From contig PNAJ01000141.1 in assembly GCA_003170295.1 (NCBI GenBank), positions 1-64,000 on the forward strand: a stretch of DNA of 64,000 bases. The letters run 5' to 3'. A program made the position numbers and the translations under genes. Shown here piece by piece: positions 18,702 through 28,102 of the stretch. The DNA is from Bryobacterales bacterium (GTDB taxonomy: Bacteria > Acidobacteriota > Terriglobia > Bryobacterales > Bryobacteraceae). Each line of letters begins with the position of its first letter. Position 1 is the first letter of the stretch. The notes under the pieces are model-generated. The model did not search any database. It was not told where the DNA came from and saw nothing but the letters and a program-made list of their open reading frames with translations.

Positions 18702-18804
18702 CGCGTGGCCCGCGGGCACCAATGACTCCGTGCGCTTTGACGCCGCGCTACTTTCACAGGCGGTGGGAAAGCCCGTGCGCGTGCAGTATTCGCGCAAGGA
18801 TGCG
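18697..18804 (+). pseudogene. scrap of a xanthine-dehydrogenase-type molybdopterin subunit
   Basis: In the frame starting at 18697 the DNA reads GSAWPAGTNDSVRFDAALLS then QAVGKPVRVQYSRKDAK. This matches the segment of isoquinoline/aldehyde oxidoreductase large subunits where the family has 'RFDAxxLSQAxGKPVRVQYxRxDE'. Only 36 codons remain. It overlaps the last bases of the fusion-protein gene, marking a recombination junction. From about 18810 to 19120 no family was recognised; an unassigned reverse frame (18985 down to 18617) is open there. Confidence 0.55.
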
Positions 18805-19123
18805 AAGGCTGGTCGAACTTGTGGCTGCCGTCGTGCGTGACCGTGTTGACTAGCGCGTAAGGCTTTTCGTTTGGCTCGCCAAGCGAATCGCGTAAATTTC
18901 CCACGCTTGGCAACTTGGTCAACCGGCAAAGGCAGCCTTCGGCATGGACCGCCCGCAACCAAAGTCGTTTGCAATCAATGAGCACGCCGACGAACCTCTG
19001 GTTTGATGATCGGTTTCGGCGATTTCGCTTGGCGACCCATAAATCAAACTCGGCTCGGAGTTAACATTGGATCTCATTTGCTCACCGTCGGAAAGCGTAC
19101 CATTGGATGCGAGGAGGAAGCTG

Positions 19124-19612
19124 ATGGAAACGACACGAAAAATATTGCTCTACATGCTGATTAGCGCTGCGCCCGTGGTGGCTCAAGATGACTGCAAAAT
19201 GGTAATGGATGCCTTGACCAAGGTTTTCGAAACCCCCACTAACGCCTACATCACGATGGACATAACCGGCAAGTCCCAAACCGGAGAGTCTATCTTCACG
19301 GGCGGCCTAGTATACGCGAAGTACGATGGCAAATGGAGTTCCGGGTCGACCACTCAGGAGATGAATCAGCTTACGGAAAAGAACCGGAAGAATAACAAGA
19401 CGACGTGCCGTTATCTGAACGATGAGCTCATAAACGGCGAGATCACCGCGGTATACAGCGTGCACGAGGTGTCGCCCAAGGCCACGTCCGACTCCAAGAC
19501 CTGGATTTCCAAGTCGAAAGGGCTGCCTCTGCGTTCGGTCACCGACCTAGATGCGGGTAAGAATCACATTTCCACGCGTTATGAATACGGAAACGTCAGG
19601 CCGCCGATGTGA
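19124..19612 (+). CDS. small secreted protein of unknown function
   Basis: ATG 19124 has a strong AGGAGG seven bases upstream and gives a 162-residue protein. Residues 1-20 form a signal peptide (METTRKILLYMLISAAPVVA) with cleavage before QDD. The mature part, about 140 residues with two Cys (DDCKMV and TTCRYL), is rich in Thr, Lys and Asn and predicted mostly beta. This could be a small LolA/lipocalin-like sandwich, but no family is recognised. Upstream is 300 bases of debris; downstream is a cluster of small hairpins, then a truncated DegT gene. Confidence 0.75.
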   Translation: METTRKILLYMLISAAPVVAQDDCKMVMDALTKVFETPTNAYITMDITGKSQTGESIFTGGLVYAKYDGKWSSGSTTQEMNQLTEKNRKNNKTTCRYLNDELINGEITAVYSVHEVSPKATSDSKTWISKSKGLPLRSVTDLDAGKNHISTRYEYGNVRPPM

Positions 19613-19625
19613 GAGTCTGGGTGGA

Positions 19626-19712
19626 GCAAGCCTTGGGCTTGCAAGACGGCTTCAGTCGTCGCTTTTCATCCAGGACGGCCGCAGGGCCGCGACGCTCATC
19701 CGCGTTCAGCGG
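19626..19712. repeat. cluster of short hairpin repeats
   Basis: Four small inverted repeats stand in line: GCAAGCC/GGCTTGC (19626-19642), GACGGC/GTCGTC around TTCA (19645-19660), CGGCC/GGCCG (19676-19689) and CCGC/GCGG around GTTCA (19700-19712). The same style, and a TTCA-loop hairpin of related sequence, recurs at 39706-39787. This suggests a dispersed REP-like family. Confidence 0.6.
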
Positions 19713-19734
19713 CTAATAGCAAAGGAGTGTCACG

Positions 19735-20069
19735 ATGAATCGAAGAGATTTTCTGGTGGCCTCAGTGGCGGCCGCGGCGACGGCCGATGCTGCTCCTCAA
19801 CTGGCGATGAACGGCGGCGCTCCGGTGCGCAGCAAGCCGCTGGCGGGCCCGAATTGGGGACCGCAATACTACGACAATAAGGAACAGACGCAACTCACGG
19901 AGGTGCTGGAGGGCCACAATCCGTTCCGCTTCAGCAACCCGCCCGAGAGATCGAAGGTCGCGCGGTTCGAGAACGAGTGCGCTGCCCGCATGCTCACGAA
20001 GTACGCGCTAGCGGTCACCTCCGGAACGGCGGCGCTGCATACCGCGATGGCGGCGCTGGAAGTAGGACC
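19735..20069 (+). pseudogene. 5' part of a DegT/DnrJ/EryC1-type aminotransferase, cut in half
   Basis: ATG 19735 follows AAGGAG at a good distance. The reading begins with a twin-Arg-type signal (MNRRDFLVASVAAAATADAA), as in many Solibacter-type DegT proteins. It continues through LAMNGGAPVRSKPLAGPNWG, a helix with RVARFENECA-like sequence, and YALAVTSGTAALHTAMAALEVG, the PLP-domain entry of the family. At about 20069, where relatives continue 'GDEVIVP', it switches abruptly to the antisense of an unrelated membrane-protein gene. The frame stays open to 20337 only by chance. The catalytic Lys and three quarters of the enzyme are missing. Confidence 0.8.
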
Positions 20070-20870
20070 GAGGTCCCCCGTGGGATTCGAGTTGAATTCG
20101 GCGGGCGCTTTTTTGAATTGTTCGATCTTCTTAAAGACTTCCTTTACTCGTGCTGACGTTTCAGCTGTAAACTCGAAAGTTCCAACAGCCTCAGGCTCAA
20201 ACACAGATTGGGGTTGCGTTTGTTTTGCCACGAGAGAAGCAAGTTTGACCGCCTTCTGCGAATCCTCCTCGGATTCACCGACGCGATTGGCGAGCTTGTT
20301 CAATCGTGACCAAATCTGCTCGTCCGCCCTGAACTGAATGTTGCCGTAGTAAACGCGGGTCCACAGAAAGCTGGCGAGAAAGCCGAGCGTAGCAAAAGCC
20401 ACCATCACAAGCTGTGACACGATATTGGCGCTCGCGACGCGGGGATTGAGGGATGCAGCGACGAACTCACCGGCGGAGCCGAGAGCTTCGCGGAACTTGT
20501 TAAACTCGACGAGCCCAACGCCAACAAGGATCTTGGTCAGCCAATCGGAGACTTGCTCCAAGTTAGTGCTCGGGCCGTAACCCGGACCCTGACTGTCTGG
20601 TACATTGCCGCTTTGTTCGGCAGGCGTATCGTGTGTCCGGCTTCGTGGAATTCCGAATAGGAAGCCCACAAGTGCGCCTACGGATAGCGCAGCGATTCCT
20701 ACCATGAATTCCAGCACGAAAACAGGCCAAGCATGAAGACTCCAGCCGTAGGCGATGAGCAATGCGATGATAAGGGTCAACACCGACAGGAGGATCCACC
20801 ACGGGGGCTCCCTTTGATCATTACGGTCAACTTGGTCTGAGCCCGGGGCACCGTTCGTGAGAGTATGCAT
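19869..20870 (-). CDS. membrane protein of unknown function, C-terminus lost to a fusion
   Basis: ATG 20870 has GAGGGAG upstream. Two close membrane helices lie at about 24-45 and 50-75 and a third at about 147-172. Between them is the conserved-looking stretch GALVGFLFGIPRSR, then NLEQVSDWLTKILVGVGLVEF, which I remember as a recurrent but unnamed bacterial family. The cytoplasmic tail (about 175-267) is helical and charged. After NSNPTGDLGP (about 20070) the frame runs on through the antisense of the DegT remnant to 19869, adding about 66 unrelated residues. The true stop was evidently lost in the junction. The gene is visibly less GC-rich than gltB nearby. It may be non-functional. Confidence 0.7.
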   Translation of the reverse strand: MHTLTNGAPGSDQVDRNDQREPPWWILLSVLTLIIALLIAYGWSLHAWPVFVLEFMVGIAALSVGALVGFLFGIPRSRTHDTPAEQSGNVPDSQGPGYGPSTNLEQVSDWLTKILVGVGLVEFNKFREALGSAGEFVAASLNPRVASANIVSQLVMVAFATLGFLASFLWTRVYYGNIQFRADEQIWSRLNKLANRVGESEEDSQKAVKLASLVAKQTQPQSVFEPEAVGTFEFTAETSARVKEVFKKIEQFKKAPAEFNSNPTGDLGPTSSAAIAVCSAAVPEVTASAYFVSMRAAHSFSNRATFDLSGGLLKRNGLWPSSTSVSCVCSLLS

Positions 20871-20972
20871 TCGAGGCTCCCTCGTGGATATTTCTTCTCC
20901 GCGGTTCGGAGTACAAGTATAAACTTGTGGTCCTAGATTGTCTCACAGATAAATTAGAGTATTTAGCCGAGA

Positions 20973-21890
20973 CTAAACTGCCTCAAACTCCGGCGACGGC
21001 TTCTCGCACAACAACTCCAAAAACGCCTGCGCGACCGGATAAAACCTCTTCTTTTTCCGGTGAATAATTCCCAGCGGACGATACAGCTCCGGCGCGGCTA
21101 TCGGAATCGCGACCAGGCGGCCTTGTGCGATCTCGTCTTTCATGATTCGTGCCGGCATGATGCTCACGCCTACCCGGTGCGCCACCGCCTCCTTGATCAT
21201 TTGAATATTATCGAAGTGCAGCGCGACGTTGACCTTGATTCCCTGGCCGCTCAAAAACCGGTCGATCTCGCGCGCAATGGGCAGATCGTCGTCGAAGCCG
21301 ATGAAATCCACGCCTTCCAGGTCGCTGGGTTCAAGCATCCCGGTTCCCTGCGCCAACGGATGAAACGGCGACGCCGCCACCACCATTTCCTCTTGCCGCC
21401 ACGGGATCACCGTGATCTCGCGGCTCGGCTCCGGGTAGCTGACCAGGCCGAGATCCGCCGCATCCGACAGCACCGACCAATACACTTTTTCGGGCCTCAA
21501 GTATTCGACTTCCAATTTCGCCTCTGGCCGCCGCCGCCCGAACTCCTGTTCGAGTTGCACCATCTCGCTCAAGCCGACTGAGTAGATCGATGCCACGCGC
21601 ACCGTTCCCTCGACCTCCTGCTTCATGCGGTCAAGCGCGACGTGAAATTCGTCCCGCCGCCGCAGCACGTCGCGGCAAAACTCGGAATAAAGATGCCCCG
21701 CCGCGGTGACGACTAACGGGCGCGTCGACCGGTCGAGCAGCGAAATACCCAGCGCATGTTCCAGTTCCTGCACCTGCTGGCTCGCGGCGCTCTGGCTGAC
21801 CGAGTTCAGAGCCGCCCCCCGGCTGAAACTGCGTGTTTGCGCGATATCCCGAAACAATTTGAGGCTCTCGTGTGCCATCTGCTCTATCAT
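20973..21890 (-). CDS. LysR-type regulator divergent from gltBD (GltC-like position)
   Basis: The 305-residue protein has an N-terminal winged helix (about 8-66; LKLFRDIAQTRSFSRGAALN...SQSAASQQVQELEHALGISLLDRS) and a periplasmic-binding-like effector domain (about 92-295). MAHESLKLF at 21878 is an alternative start. It is transcribed away from gltB with only 74 bases between them, the same arrangement as gltC and gltAB in Bacillus subtilis, so control of glutamate synthase is a reasonable inference. The sequence does not prove orthology. The shared gap holds an 8-base palindrome ATTGCAAT (21909-21916) that could be part of its operator. Confidence 0.9.
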   Translation of the reverse strand: MIEQMAHESLKLFRDIAQTRSFSRGAALNSVSQSAASQQVQELEHALGISLLDRSTRPLVVTAAGHLYSEFCRDVLRRRDEFHVALDRMKQEVEGTVRVASIYSVGLSEMVQLEQEFGRRRPEAKLEVEYLRPEKVYWSVLSDAADLGLVSYPEPSREITVIPWRQEEMVVAASPFHPLAQGTGMLEPSDLEGVDFIGFDDDLPIAREIDRFLSGQGIKVNVALHFDNIQMIKEAVAHRVGVSIMPARIMKDEIAQGRLVAIPIAAPELYRPLGIIHRKKKRFYPVAQAFLELLCEKPSPEFEAV

Positions 21891-21929
21891 ACAATCAGTT
21901 CTACTAATATTGCAATAGCATAAATCCTG

Positions 21930-21957
21930 TTGACGTGATATTGTTAGATCGTGTAAT
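21930..21957 (+). promoter_or_regulatory. probable sigma-70 promoter of gltB, almost leaderless
   Basis: TTGACG (21930-21935) and TGTAAT (21952-21957) are separated by 16 bases. The gltB ATG begins at 21965, seven bases after the -10 box, so transcription would start at or next to the start codon. No Shine-Dalgarno sequence precedes the ATG, which agrees with a leaderless message. The palindrome ATTGCAAT at 21909-21916, just upstream of the -35 box, is where a LysR activator would be expected. Confidence 0.5.
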
Positions 21958-21964
21958 GTAAAGC

Positions 21965-24900
21965 ATGGAATACCCTCCAGGTCGTCAGGGGCTCTACGAC
22001 CCGCGCCATGAACACGACGCTTGCGGCATGGGCTTCGTGGTCAATCTCAATGGCGAGAAATCGCATGAGATTATCCGCAAGGGCATCGAAATCCTTATCA
22101 ATTTGACGCATCGCGGCGCGTGCGGCTGCGATCCGGAGACGGGCGACGGGGCCGGCATCCTGATCCAGATTCCGCACGAGTTTTTCGCGCGCGAGTGCGC
22201 GGAGCTTGGATTTTCGCTACCCGAGCCGGGGACTTACGGCGTCGGGATGATGTTCCTGCCGGTCGAAAAACAGCAGCGGCTGATCTGCGAAGGGATCGTC
22301 GAGAGGATCGCGCGCGAAGAGGGTCTGACAGTGCTCGGGTGGCGCGATACTCCTCTGGATGGCGATGCGATTGGACGCGAGGCGCGCGCCACGCAGCCTT
22401 ACATCGAACAAGTATTCTTGCGCGGCGGCGCTGGCTGGGATCACGACCATCTGGAGCGAAAACTGTATGTGGTGCGGCGGCGCGCGGAAGCAGCGGTCGC
22501 GGCGCTCGACATTCGCGAGAAGGCGTTTTTCTACGTGCCATCGCTGTCCTCGCGCACCATCGTATATAAAGGACTGCTGCTGGCTCCGCAGATCGCGGAG
22601 TTTTATAAAGAATTGAAGGACCCATCCACGCGCAGCGCGCTCTGCCTGGTCCACCAGCGATTTTCGACCAACACGTTTCCGACATGGCCGCTGGCGCATC
22701 CTTATAGATACATCTGCCACAACGGCGAGATCAACACCGTGCGCGGCAACGTGAACTGGATGAACGCTCGCGAATCGGTGCTCGCGTCGGACCAGTTCGG
22801 CGACGATATACAGAAGATTTTTCCCGTCATTCAGCCCGGCAATAGCGACACCGGATCGCTCGATAACGCGGTCGAGATGTTGACGCTGGCCGGTCGCAGC
22901 CTGCCGCATGTGATGGCGATGCTGATCCCGGAAGCGTGGGATGCCGATTCGACGATGGCCGAAGAGAAGCGTGCGTTCTACGAATATCACGCATCGTTGA
23001 TGGAGCCTTGGGACGGACCCGCCGCCGTCGCGTTCACGGATGGCAAGTGGATCGGTGCGACGCTCGACCGCAACGGCCTTCGTCCGGCGCGCTATCTCGT
23101 CACCAAGGATCATCAGTTGATCCTCGCATCGGAAACGGGCGTGCTCCCGGTGAAACCGGAGGACGTCGAATATAAGGGCCGCCTCCAGCCCGGGAAAATG
23201 CTGCTCGTCAATCTGGAAGAGGGGCGCATCGTTCCCGACGATGAGATCAAGCACGTTCTGTCGACGCGGCAGCCCTATTTCGATTGGCTGGAAGAGAACC
23301 AGATCATGCTCGACGAGCTGCCGGAGCCGCCGCGCGTCTATGGCTTCGATCCAAAAACCATCGTCCAGCGCCAGCGCGCTTTCGGATACACAGAAGAGGA
23401 TCTACGCCTGCTGCTGACTCCCATGGCGACGAACGGCGAAGAGCCCATCGGCTCCATGGGCACCGACACGCCGCTGGCATGCCTTTCCGACAAACCGCAG
23501 ACGCTGTTTCATTATTTCAAACAGCTTTTCGCACAGGTGACCAACCCTGCCATCGATCCGATCCGCGAACAACTTGTGATGTCGCTCACCAGCTACATCG
23601 GAACCGAGCGCAACATTTTGGAAGAAACGCCGCAGCACTGCCATACGCTGAAGCTGCCACATCCAATATTGACCAATCTCGATCTCGAGAAATTGCGCCG
23701 CGTCAGTTGGGGCGATTTTCTAGCAACGACTCTCTCTGCAGTTTTTCCAGCATCGGGCGGCGCACGCGAATTGGAGCGCGCTCTCGATGGTCTGTGCCGC
23801 CGCGCATCGCTCGCCATCCGCGACGGCTACCGTCTGCTGATTCTCTCCGATCGCGGCGTCGACGATGAATACGCGCCTATCCCGAGCCTGCTCGCCCTCA
23901 CCGCCGTTCACAATCACCTGGTTCGCGAGCGGACCCGCACGCAAGTCGCGCTGATTATCGAATCCGGCGAGCCTCGCGAAGTGCACCATTTCGCCATGCT
24001 GATCGGCTACGGAGCTAGTGCAATTAACCCCTATTTAGCGATCGAGACGATCGAAAATAGCTGTCAAAAAGGTCTTTTAAGCGACGTTAAGTTCGATTAT
24101 GCGCTCAAAAACTACAAGAAATCGATCAATAAGGGCCTTCTCAAGGTGTTCTCGAAGATGGGCATCTCGACGCTGCAAAGTTATCGAGGCGCACAGATCT
24201 TTGAAGCGCTCGGTCTTAATAAGTCATTGATAGATCGATACTTCACAGGCACAGCTTCGCGAATCGAAGGCGTCGGGCTCGACGTTCTGGCCGAAGAAGC
24301 CCGTTTAAAGCACGAATACGCCTACCGCCCGATGACGGAATCGGAAACGGAGCTGGATTTAGGTGGAAATTATCAGTTTCGCGTCAATGGCGAGTATCAT
24401 CTACTAAATCCGCAGACCGTTTCGAAGCTACAGCACGCGGTGCAAGACAAGCGCTATGAGACATTCCAAGAGTACGCCGCGCTGATCGACCGCCAGAATC
24501 GCGAATTGTGTACGCTGCGCGGCTTGATGGAATTGCGCGCCTCCGCAAAACCTCTGCCGCTTGAAGAAGTGGAGCCGGCGAGCGAAATCGTGAAGCGTTT
24601 TGCGACCGGGGCGATGTCGTTTGGGTCGATTAGCGCGGAGGCACACGAAACGCTCGCGATTGCGATGAATCGCATCGGCGGAAAATCGAACACTGGCGAG
24701 GGCGGCGAGGATGAGGCTCGGTTTGGGACTGAGCGACGCTCCGCGATCAAGCAGGTGGCATCGGGACGATTTGGCGTGACGACCAGCTATCTGGTCAACG
24801 CCGACGATCTGCAAATCAAAATCGCACAGGGAGCGAAACCCGGCGAGGGCGGTCAGTTGCCCGGTCATAAAGTGGACGAGACGATCGCGCGCGTGCGCCA

Positions 24901-26485
24901 TTCCATTCCGGGCGTGCCTCTGATTTCTCCGCCGCCGCATCACGATATTTATTCGATTGAGGATCTGGCGCAGCTCATTTACGATTTGAAAAACGTCAAC
25001 CCGAAGGCTCGCATTTCGGTGAAGCTCGTCGCTGAAGTTGGCGTCGGCACCGTTGCAGCGGGCGTTGCGAAGGCCCATGCCGACGTGGTGCTGATCAGCG
25101 GACACGACGGCGGCACGGGAGCATCGCCGCTCACATCGCTCAAGCACGCGGGCATTCCTTGGGAGCTCGGGCTCGCCGAGACGCAGCAGGTTCTGGTGCT
25201 GAACGACCTGCGCAGCCGCATCATCGTGCAGACGGATGGAAAATTGCAAACGGGCCGCGATGTCGCGATCGCTGCACTGTTGGGCGCGGAAGAATTCGGA
25301 TTCTCCACGGCTCCGCTGGTCGCGCTCGGCTGCATCATGATGCGCAAGTGCCATCTGAATACGTGCCCCGTGGGCATTGCGACGCAGGACCCGGTGCTGC
25401 GCAAGAAATTTCACGGCACGCCCGAAGACGTCATCAACTTTTTCTTCTTCATCGCCGAACAGGTTCGCGAGCACATGGCCAAAATGGGCTTCCGACGCTT
25501 CGAAGACATGATCGGCCGTGCCGACATGATCGAGATGCGGCCGGCTGTCGATCACTGGAAAGCGAAAGGCCTCGATTTTTCGCAGATCCTTTTTAGTCCG
25601 CAAGTTCCGGCGCGCGTGGGGCGACGCTGTACCATCGCGCAGGATCACGGCCTGGATCAGGCGCTTGACGCGAAGCTCATCGACTATGCGAAGGATGCGA
25701 TTGAGAGAGGCACACCAGTCGAATTCAAGCTTCCGATCCGCAACGTAGATCGCACCGTGGGCGCGATGCTTTCCGGAGAAATCGCGCGCAAGCATGGATC
25801 GAAGGGCCTGGAACCGGGCACAATTCACTTTTCGTTTACCGGTTCGGCGGGGCAGAGCTTCGGCGCGTTTCTCGCCTCTGGCGTGACGCTCGAACTCGAA
25901 GGCGATGCGAACGATTACGTCGGCAAAGGTCTTTCGGGCGGAACGATCATCGTTTATCCGCCGCGCACGTCGACGTTTCTGCCGGAAAATAACATCCTGG
26001 TGGGCAACGTGGTTTTGTACGGAGCCACTTCGGGTGAAACGTTCTTCAACGGCCGCGCGGGGGAGCGTTTCGCGGTTCGCAACTCGGGCGCGACGGCGGT
26101 GGTGGAAGGCGTGGGCGATCACGGTTGCGAATACATGACCAAGGGCCTGGTGATCTGCCTGAGCGACACAGGCAAGAATTTCGCGGCAGGCATGACGGGC
26201 GGGTTCGCGTACGTGCTCGACGAAAGTGGCGAGTTCCAAAAAACGCGCTGCAATCAGGAGAGCGTCGATCTGGAACGCGTGGAGGACGAGAAGGACATCG
26301 AGACTTTGCACTACTGGATCGCGCGGCACGCCGAGGAAACCGGCAGCCCGCGCGCGAATTGGATCTTAGACCAGTGGCACTTCATGCTGCCGAAATTCGT
26401 GAAAGTATTCCCGCATGAATACCGGCGAGTGCTGGGCGTCGCACGAAATAGAACCGCGACCATCGGGAGCGGTCGACATGGGTAA
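21965..26485 (+). CDS. gltB: glutamate synthase (NADPH), large subunit
   Basis: The 1506-residue protein is full length for the family. The N-terminal glutaminase nucleophile is Cys20 in HDACGMGF; the mature enzyme normally begins at this Cys after propeptide removal. The amidotransferase domain runs to about 390, the central domain to about 770, and the FMN-binding TIM barrel lies at about 830-1200 ([32 protein letters not shown]). The 3Fe-4S cysteines are in [15 protein letters not shown] near 1123-1133. The C-terminal GXGXG beta-helix (about 1250-1440) has GGTIIVYPP. The enzyme makes two glutamates from 2-oxoglutarate and glutamine. The start at 21965 has no SD but sits behind a good promoter. 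Its stop overlaps gltD. Confidence 0.98.
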   Translation: MEYPPGRQGLYDPRHEHDACGMGFVVNLNGEKSHEIIRKGIEILINLTHRGACGCDPETGDGAGILIQIPHEFFARECAELGFSLPEPGTYGVGMMFLPVEKQQRLICEGIVERIAREEGLTVLGWRDTPLDGDAIGREARATQPYIEQVFLRGGAGWDHDHLERKLYVVRRRAEAAVAALDIREKAFFYVPSLSSRTIVYKGLLLAPQIAEFYKELKDPSTRSALCLVHQRFSTNTFPTWPLAHPYRYICHNGEINTVRGNVNWMNARESVLASDQFGDDIQKIFPVIQPGNSDTGSLDNAVEMLTLAGRSLPHVMAMLIPEAWDADSTMAEEKRAFYEYHASLMEPWDGPAAVAFTDGKWIGATLDRNGLRPARYLVTKDHQLILASETGVLPVKPEDVEYKGRLQPGKMLLVNLEEGRIVPDDEIKHVLSTRQPYFDWLEENQIMLDELPEPPRVYGFDPKTIVQRQRAFGYTEEDLRLLLTPMATNGEEPIGSMGTDTPLACLSDKPQTLFHYFKQLFAQVTNPAIDPIREQLVMSLTSYIGTERNILEETPQHCHTLKLPHPILTNLDLEKLRRVSWGDFLATTLSAVFPASGGARELERALDGLCRRASLAIRDGYRLLILSDRGVDDEYAPIPSLLALTAVHNHLVRERTRTQVALIIESGEPREVHHFAMLIGYGASAINPYLAIETIENSCQKGLLSDVKFDYALKNYKKSINKGLLKVFSKMGISTLQSYRGAQIFEALGLNKSLIDRYFTGTASRIEGVGLDVLAEEARLKHEYAYRPMTESETELDLGGNYQFRVNGEYHLLNPQTVSKLQHAVQDKRYETFQEYAALIDRQNRELCTLRGLMELRASAKPLPLEEVEPASEIVKRFATGAMSFGSISAEAHETLAIAMNRIGGKSNTGEGGEDEARFGTERRSAIKQVASGRFGVTTSYLVNADDLQIKIAQGAKPGEGGQLPGHKVDETIARVRHSIPGVPLISPPPHHDIYSIEDLAQLIYDLKNVNPKARISVKLVAEVGVGTVAAGVAKAHADVVLISGHDGGTGASPLTSLKHAGIPWELGLAETQQVLVLNDLRSRIIVQTDGKLQTGRDVAIAALLGAEEFGFSTAPLVALGCIMMRKCHLNTCPVGIATQDPVLRKKFHGTPEDVINFFFFIAEQVREHMAKMGFRRFEDMIGRADMIEMRPAVDHWKAKGLDFSQILFSPQVPARVGRRCTIAQDHGLDQALDAKLIDYAKDAIERGTPVEFKLPIRNVDRTVGAMLSGEIARKHGSKGLEPGTIHFSFTGSAGQSFGAFLASGVTLELEGDANDYVGKGLSGGTIIVYPPRTSTFLPENNILVGNVVLYGATSGETFFNGRAGERFAVRNSGATAVVEGVGDHGCEYMTKGLVICLSDTGKNFAAGMTGGFAYVLDESGEFQKTRCNQESVDLERVEDEKDIETLHYWIARHAEETGSPRANWILDQWHFMLPKFVKVFPHEYRRVLGVARNRTATIGSGRHG

Positions 26486-27836
26486 GGTAAAGGGATTTCT
26501 CGAATACGAACGCGAAGTCCCCGCGCGCCGCCCCGTCGACGAGCGCGTCAACGACTATTTCGAAATCTATCAGGACTTCGACGACGCGAAAGTCGAGACG
26601 CAAGCCGCGCGCTGCATGGATTGCGGCGTGCCATTCTGCAACACCGGCTGCCCTCTCAATAACCTGATTCCCGACTGGAACGACCTGGTCTATCGCGACC
26701 GCTGGCGCGAAGCGGTTCGCACATTGCACGCGACTAACAATTTCCCCGAGTTCACCGGACGCATCTGCCCCGCTCCGTGCGAGGCAGCATGCGTGCTCGG
26801 CATCAACGCGCCTCCGGTGACGATTAAAGTGATCGAACGCACTATCATCGATCACGCGTGGGAACAAGGTTGGATTCACCCGGAGCCTCCGCAGAAGCGC
26901 ACGGGAAAGCGCGCGGCGGTTGTGGGTTCGGGTCCGGCGGGGCTGGCCGCGGCGCAACAACTCGCGCGAGCGGGACACAGCGTCACGCTGTTCGAAAAAG
27001 CGGATCGTATCGGGGGCCTGCTGCGTTACGGCATTCCCGATTTCAAAATGGAGAAGCGCTGGATCGACCGCCGCATGCATCAGATGGCGGGCGAGGGCGT
27101 GGAGTTCGTCACCAACGCCAACGTGCGCGCTGCGGATCTGCACGACTTCCAAGCCGTGGTGCTCGCGATGGGCGCGGAGCAGCCTCGCGAGTTGCCAATC
27201 GAAGGGCGCAACTTGCGCGGCATCCACTTCGCGATGGATTTTTTGCCGCAGCAGAACAAGCGCATCGCCGGTGACGCGGTGGACGAGCAGATCCTAGCCA
27301 CAGGGAAACGAGTGATCATCATCGGCGGAGGCGATACGGGCGCCGATTGCCTGGGAACATCGCATCGTCAAAAAGCAGCATCGGTGAAGCAGCTTGAAAT
27401 AATGCCGATGCCTCCGGAGAATCGTGCGGCGACAACACCGTGGCCTCTGTGGCCGCTGCAATTGCGCGTCGAAAGCTCGCATGAAGAGGGCGGCGAGAGG
27501 CACTGGTCGGCTTCCTCGACGCGGTTCACAGGAGACGCGGAAGGCAATGTGAAGCAGCTTCATTTGAAGAAGCTCGATTCGGGAGAAGAAATCGTGCTCG
27601 ACGCGGATCTGGTGCTGCTTGCGATGGGCTTCACGGGTCCTGTGCACGCAGGGTTGCTCGAAGAGACCGGCGTGAAGCTGGATGCGCGTGGAAATATCGA
27701 GACTACGGATTACGCGACATCGGTCCCCGGAGTTTTCGCGGCAGGGGATGCTCGGCGAGGCCAGTCATTAGTGGTGTGGGCGATCGCAGAGGGTCGGAAG
27801 GCGGCGGAGGCGGTGGGGCGGTATTTGCAACAATAG
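26478..27836 (+). CDS. gltD: glutamate synthase, small (NADPH-dehydrogenase) subunit
   Basis: ATG 26478 lies inside the last codons of gltB (8-base overlap) behind GGGAGCGG, giving 452 residues. Two cysteine clusters ([17 protein letters not shown] and CPAPCEAAC) bind 4Fe-4S centres in the N-terminal domain. The FAD site is [16 protein letters not shown] (about 150) and the NADPH site is [20 protein letters not shown] (about 290). The C-terminal FAD motif is [20 protein letters not shown]. It transfers electrons from NADPH to GltB. The frame is open upstream to 26415, but that part is gltB sequence in another frame. Confidence 0.97.
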   Translation: MGKVKGFLEYEREVPARRPVDERVNDYFEIYQDFDDAKVETQAARCMDCGVPFCNTGCPLNNLIPDWNDLVYRDRWREAVRTLHATNNFPEFTGRICPAPCEAACVLGINAPPVTIKVIERTIIDHAWEQGWIHPEPPQKRTGKRAAVVGSGPAGLAAAQQLARAGHSVTLFEKADRIGGLLRYGIPDFKMEKRWIDRRMHQMAGEGVEFVTNANVRAADLHDFQAVVLAMGAEQPRELPIEGRNLRGIHFAMDFLPQQNKRIAGDAVDEQILATGKRVIIIGGGDTGADCLGTSHRQKAASVKQLEIMPMPPENRAATTPWPLWPLQLRVESSHEEGGERHWSASSTRFTGDAEGNVKQLHLKKLDSGEEIVLDADLVLLAMGFTGPVHAGLLEETGVKLDARGNIETTDYATSVPGVFAAGDARRGQSLVVWAIAEGRKAAEAVGRYLQQ

Positions 27837-27841
27837 TGCAT

Positions 27842-28102
27842 ATGAAGCGACCATTCGCGACGACTGTTTGGCGCGAGGGAGATTGGTATGTCTCCCAATG
27901 TCTGGAGCTTGATATCGCCAGTCAGGGTAAGACTGAAGAAGAGGCGCTCGCGAATCTGAAGGAAGCGCTGGAACTGCACTTCGAGCCACCGCAGGCAACT
28001 CGTCCTCAGCCGTCCTCTGTCTTGTCAGACTTTGTTACCTTATGGACCTCTTTCTTCGTGGTGCTCGTCTTCGAGGTCTTCTTGGTGGCCTTCATCCCGT
28101 GA
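27842..28102 (+). pseudogene. HicB-like antitoxin, C-terminus replaced at a junction
   Basis: ATG 27842 follows the gltD stop by four bases. [20 protein letters not shown] then [34 protein letters not shown] is a standard HicB/UPF0150 partial RNase-H fold. In relatives the next segment is a short beta strand (about IRTIEVEV). Here, from about 28000, the frame enters the antisense of the next, oppositely oriented gene and ends in an artificial hydrophobic tail ([22 protein letters not shown]). No HicA toxin is adjacent. It is probably inactive, or active only as a truncated fold. Confidence 0.7.

Noticed and set aside
18617-18985. Reverse-strand open frame beginning MLIDCKRLWLRAVHAEGCLC
   Set aside because: Part of it is antisense to the fusion-protein gene and the molybdenum hydroxylase scrap; the remainder may be debris of a gene I do not recognise, not enough to call.
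24428-26329. Long reverse frame (633 codons) opposite gltB
   Set aside because: GC-rich codon-position shadow of a certain gene; Arg/His/Ala-rich with no domain.
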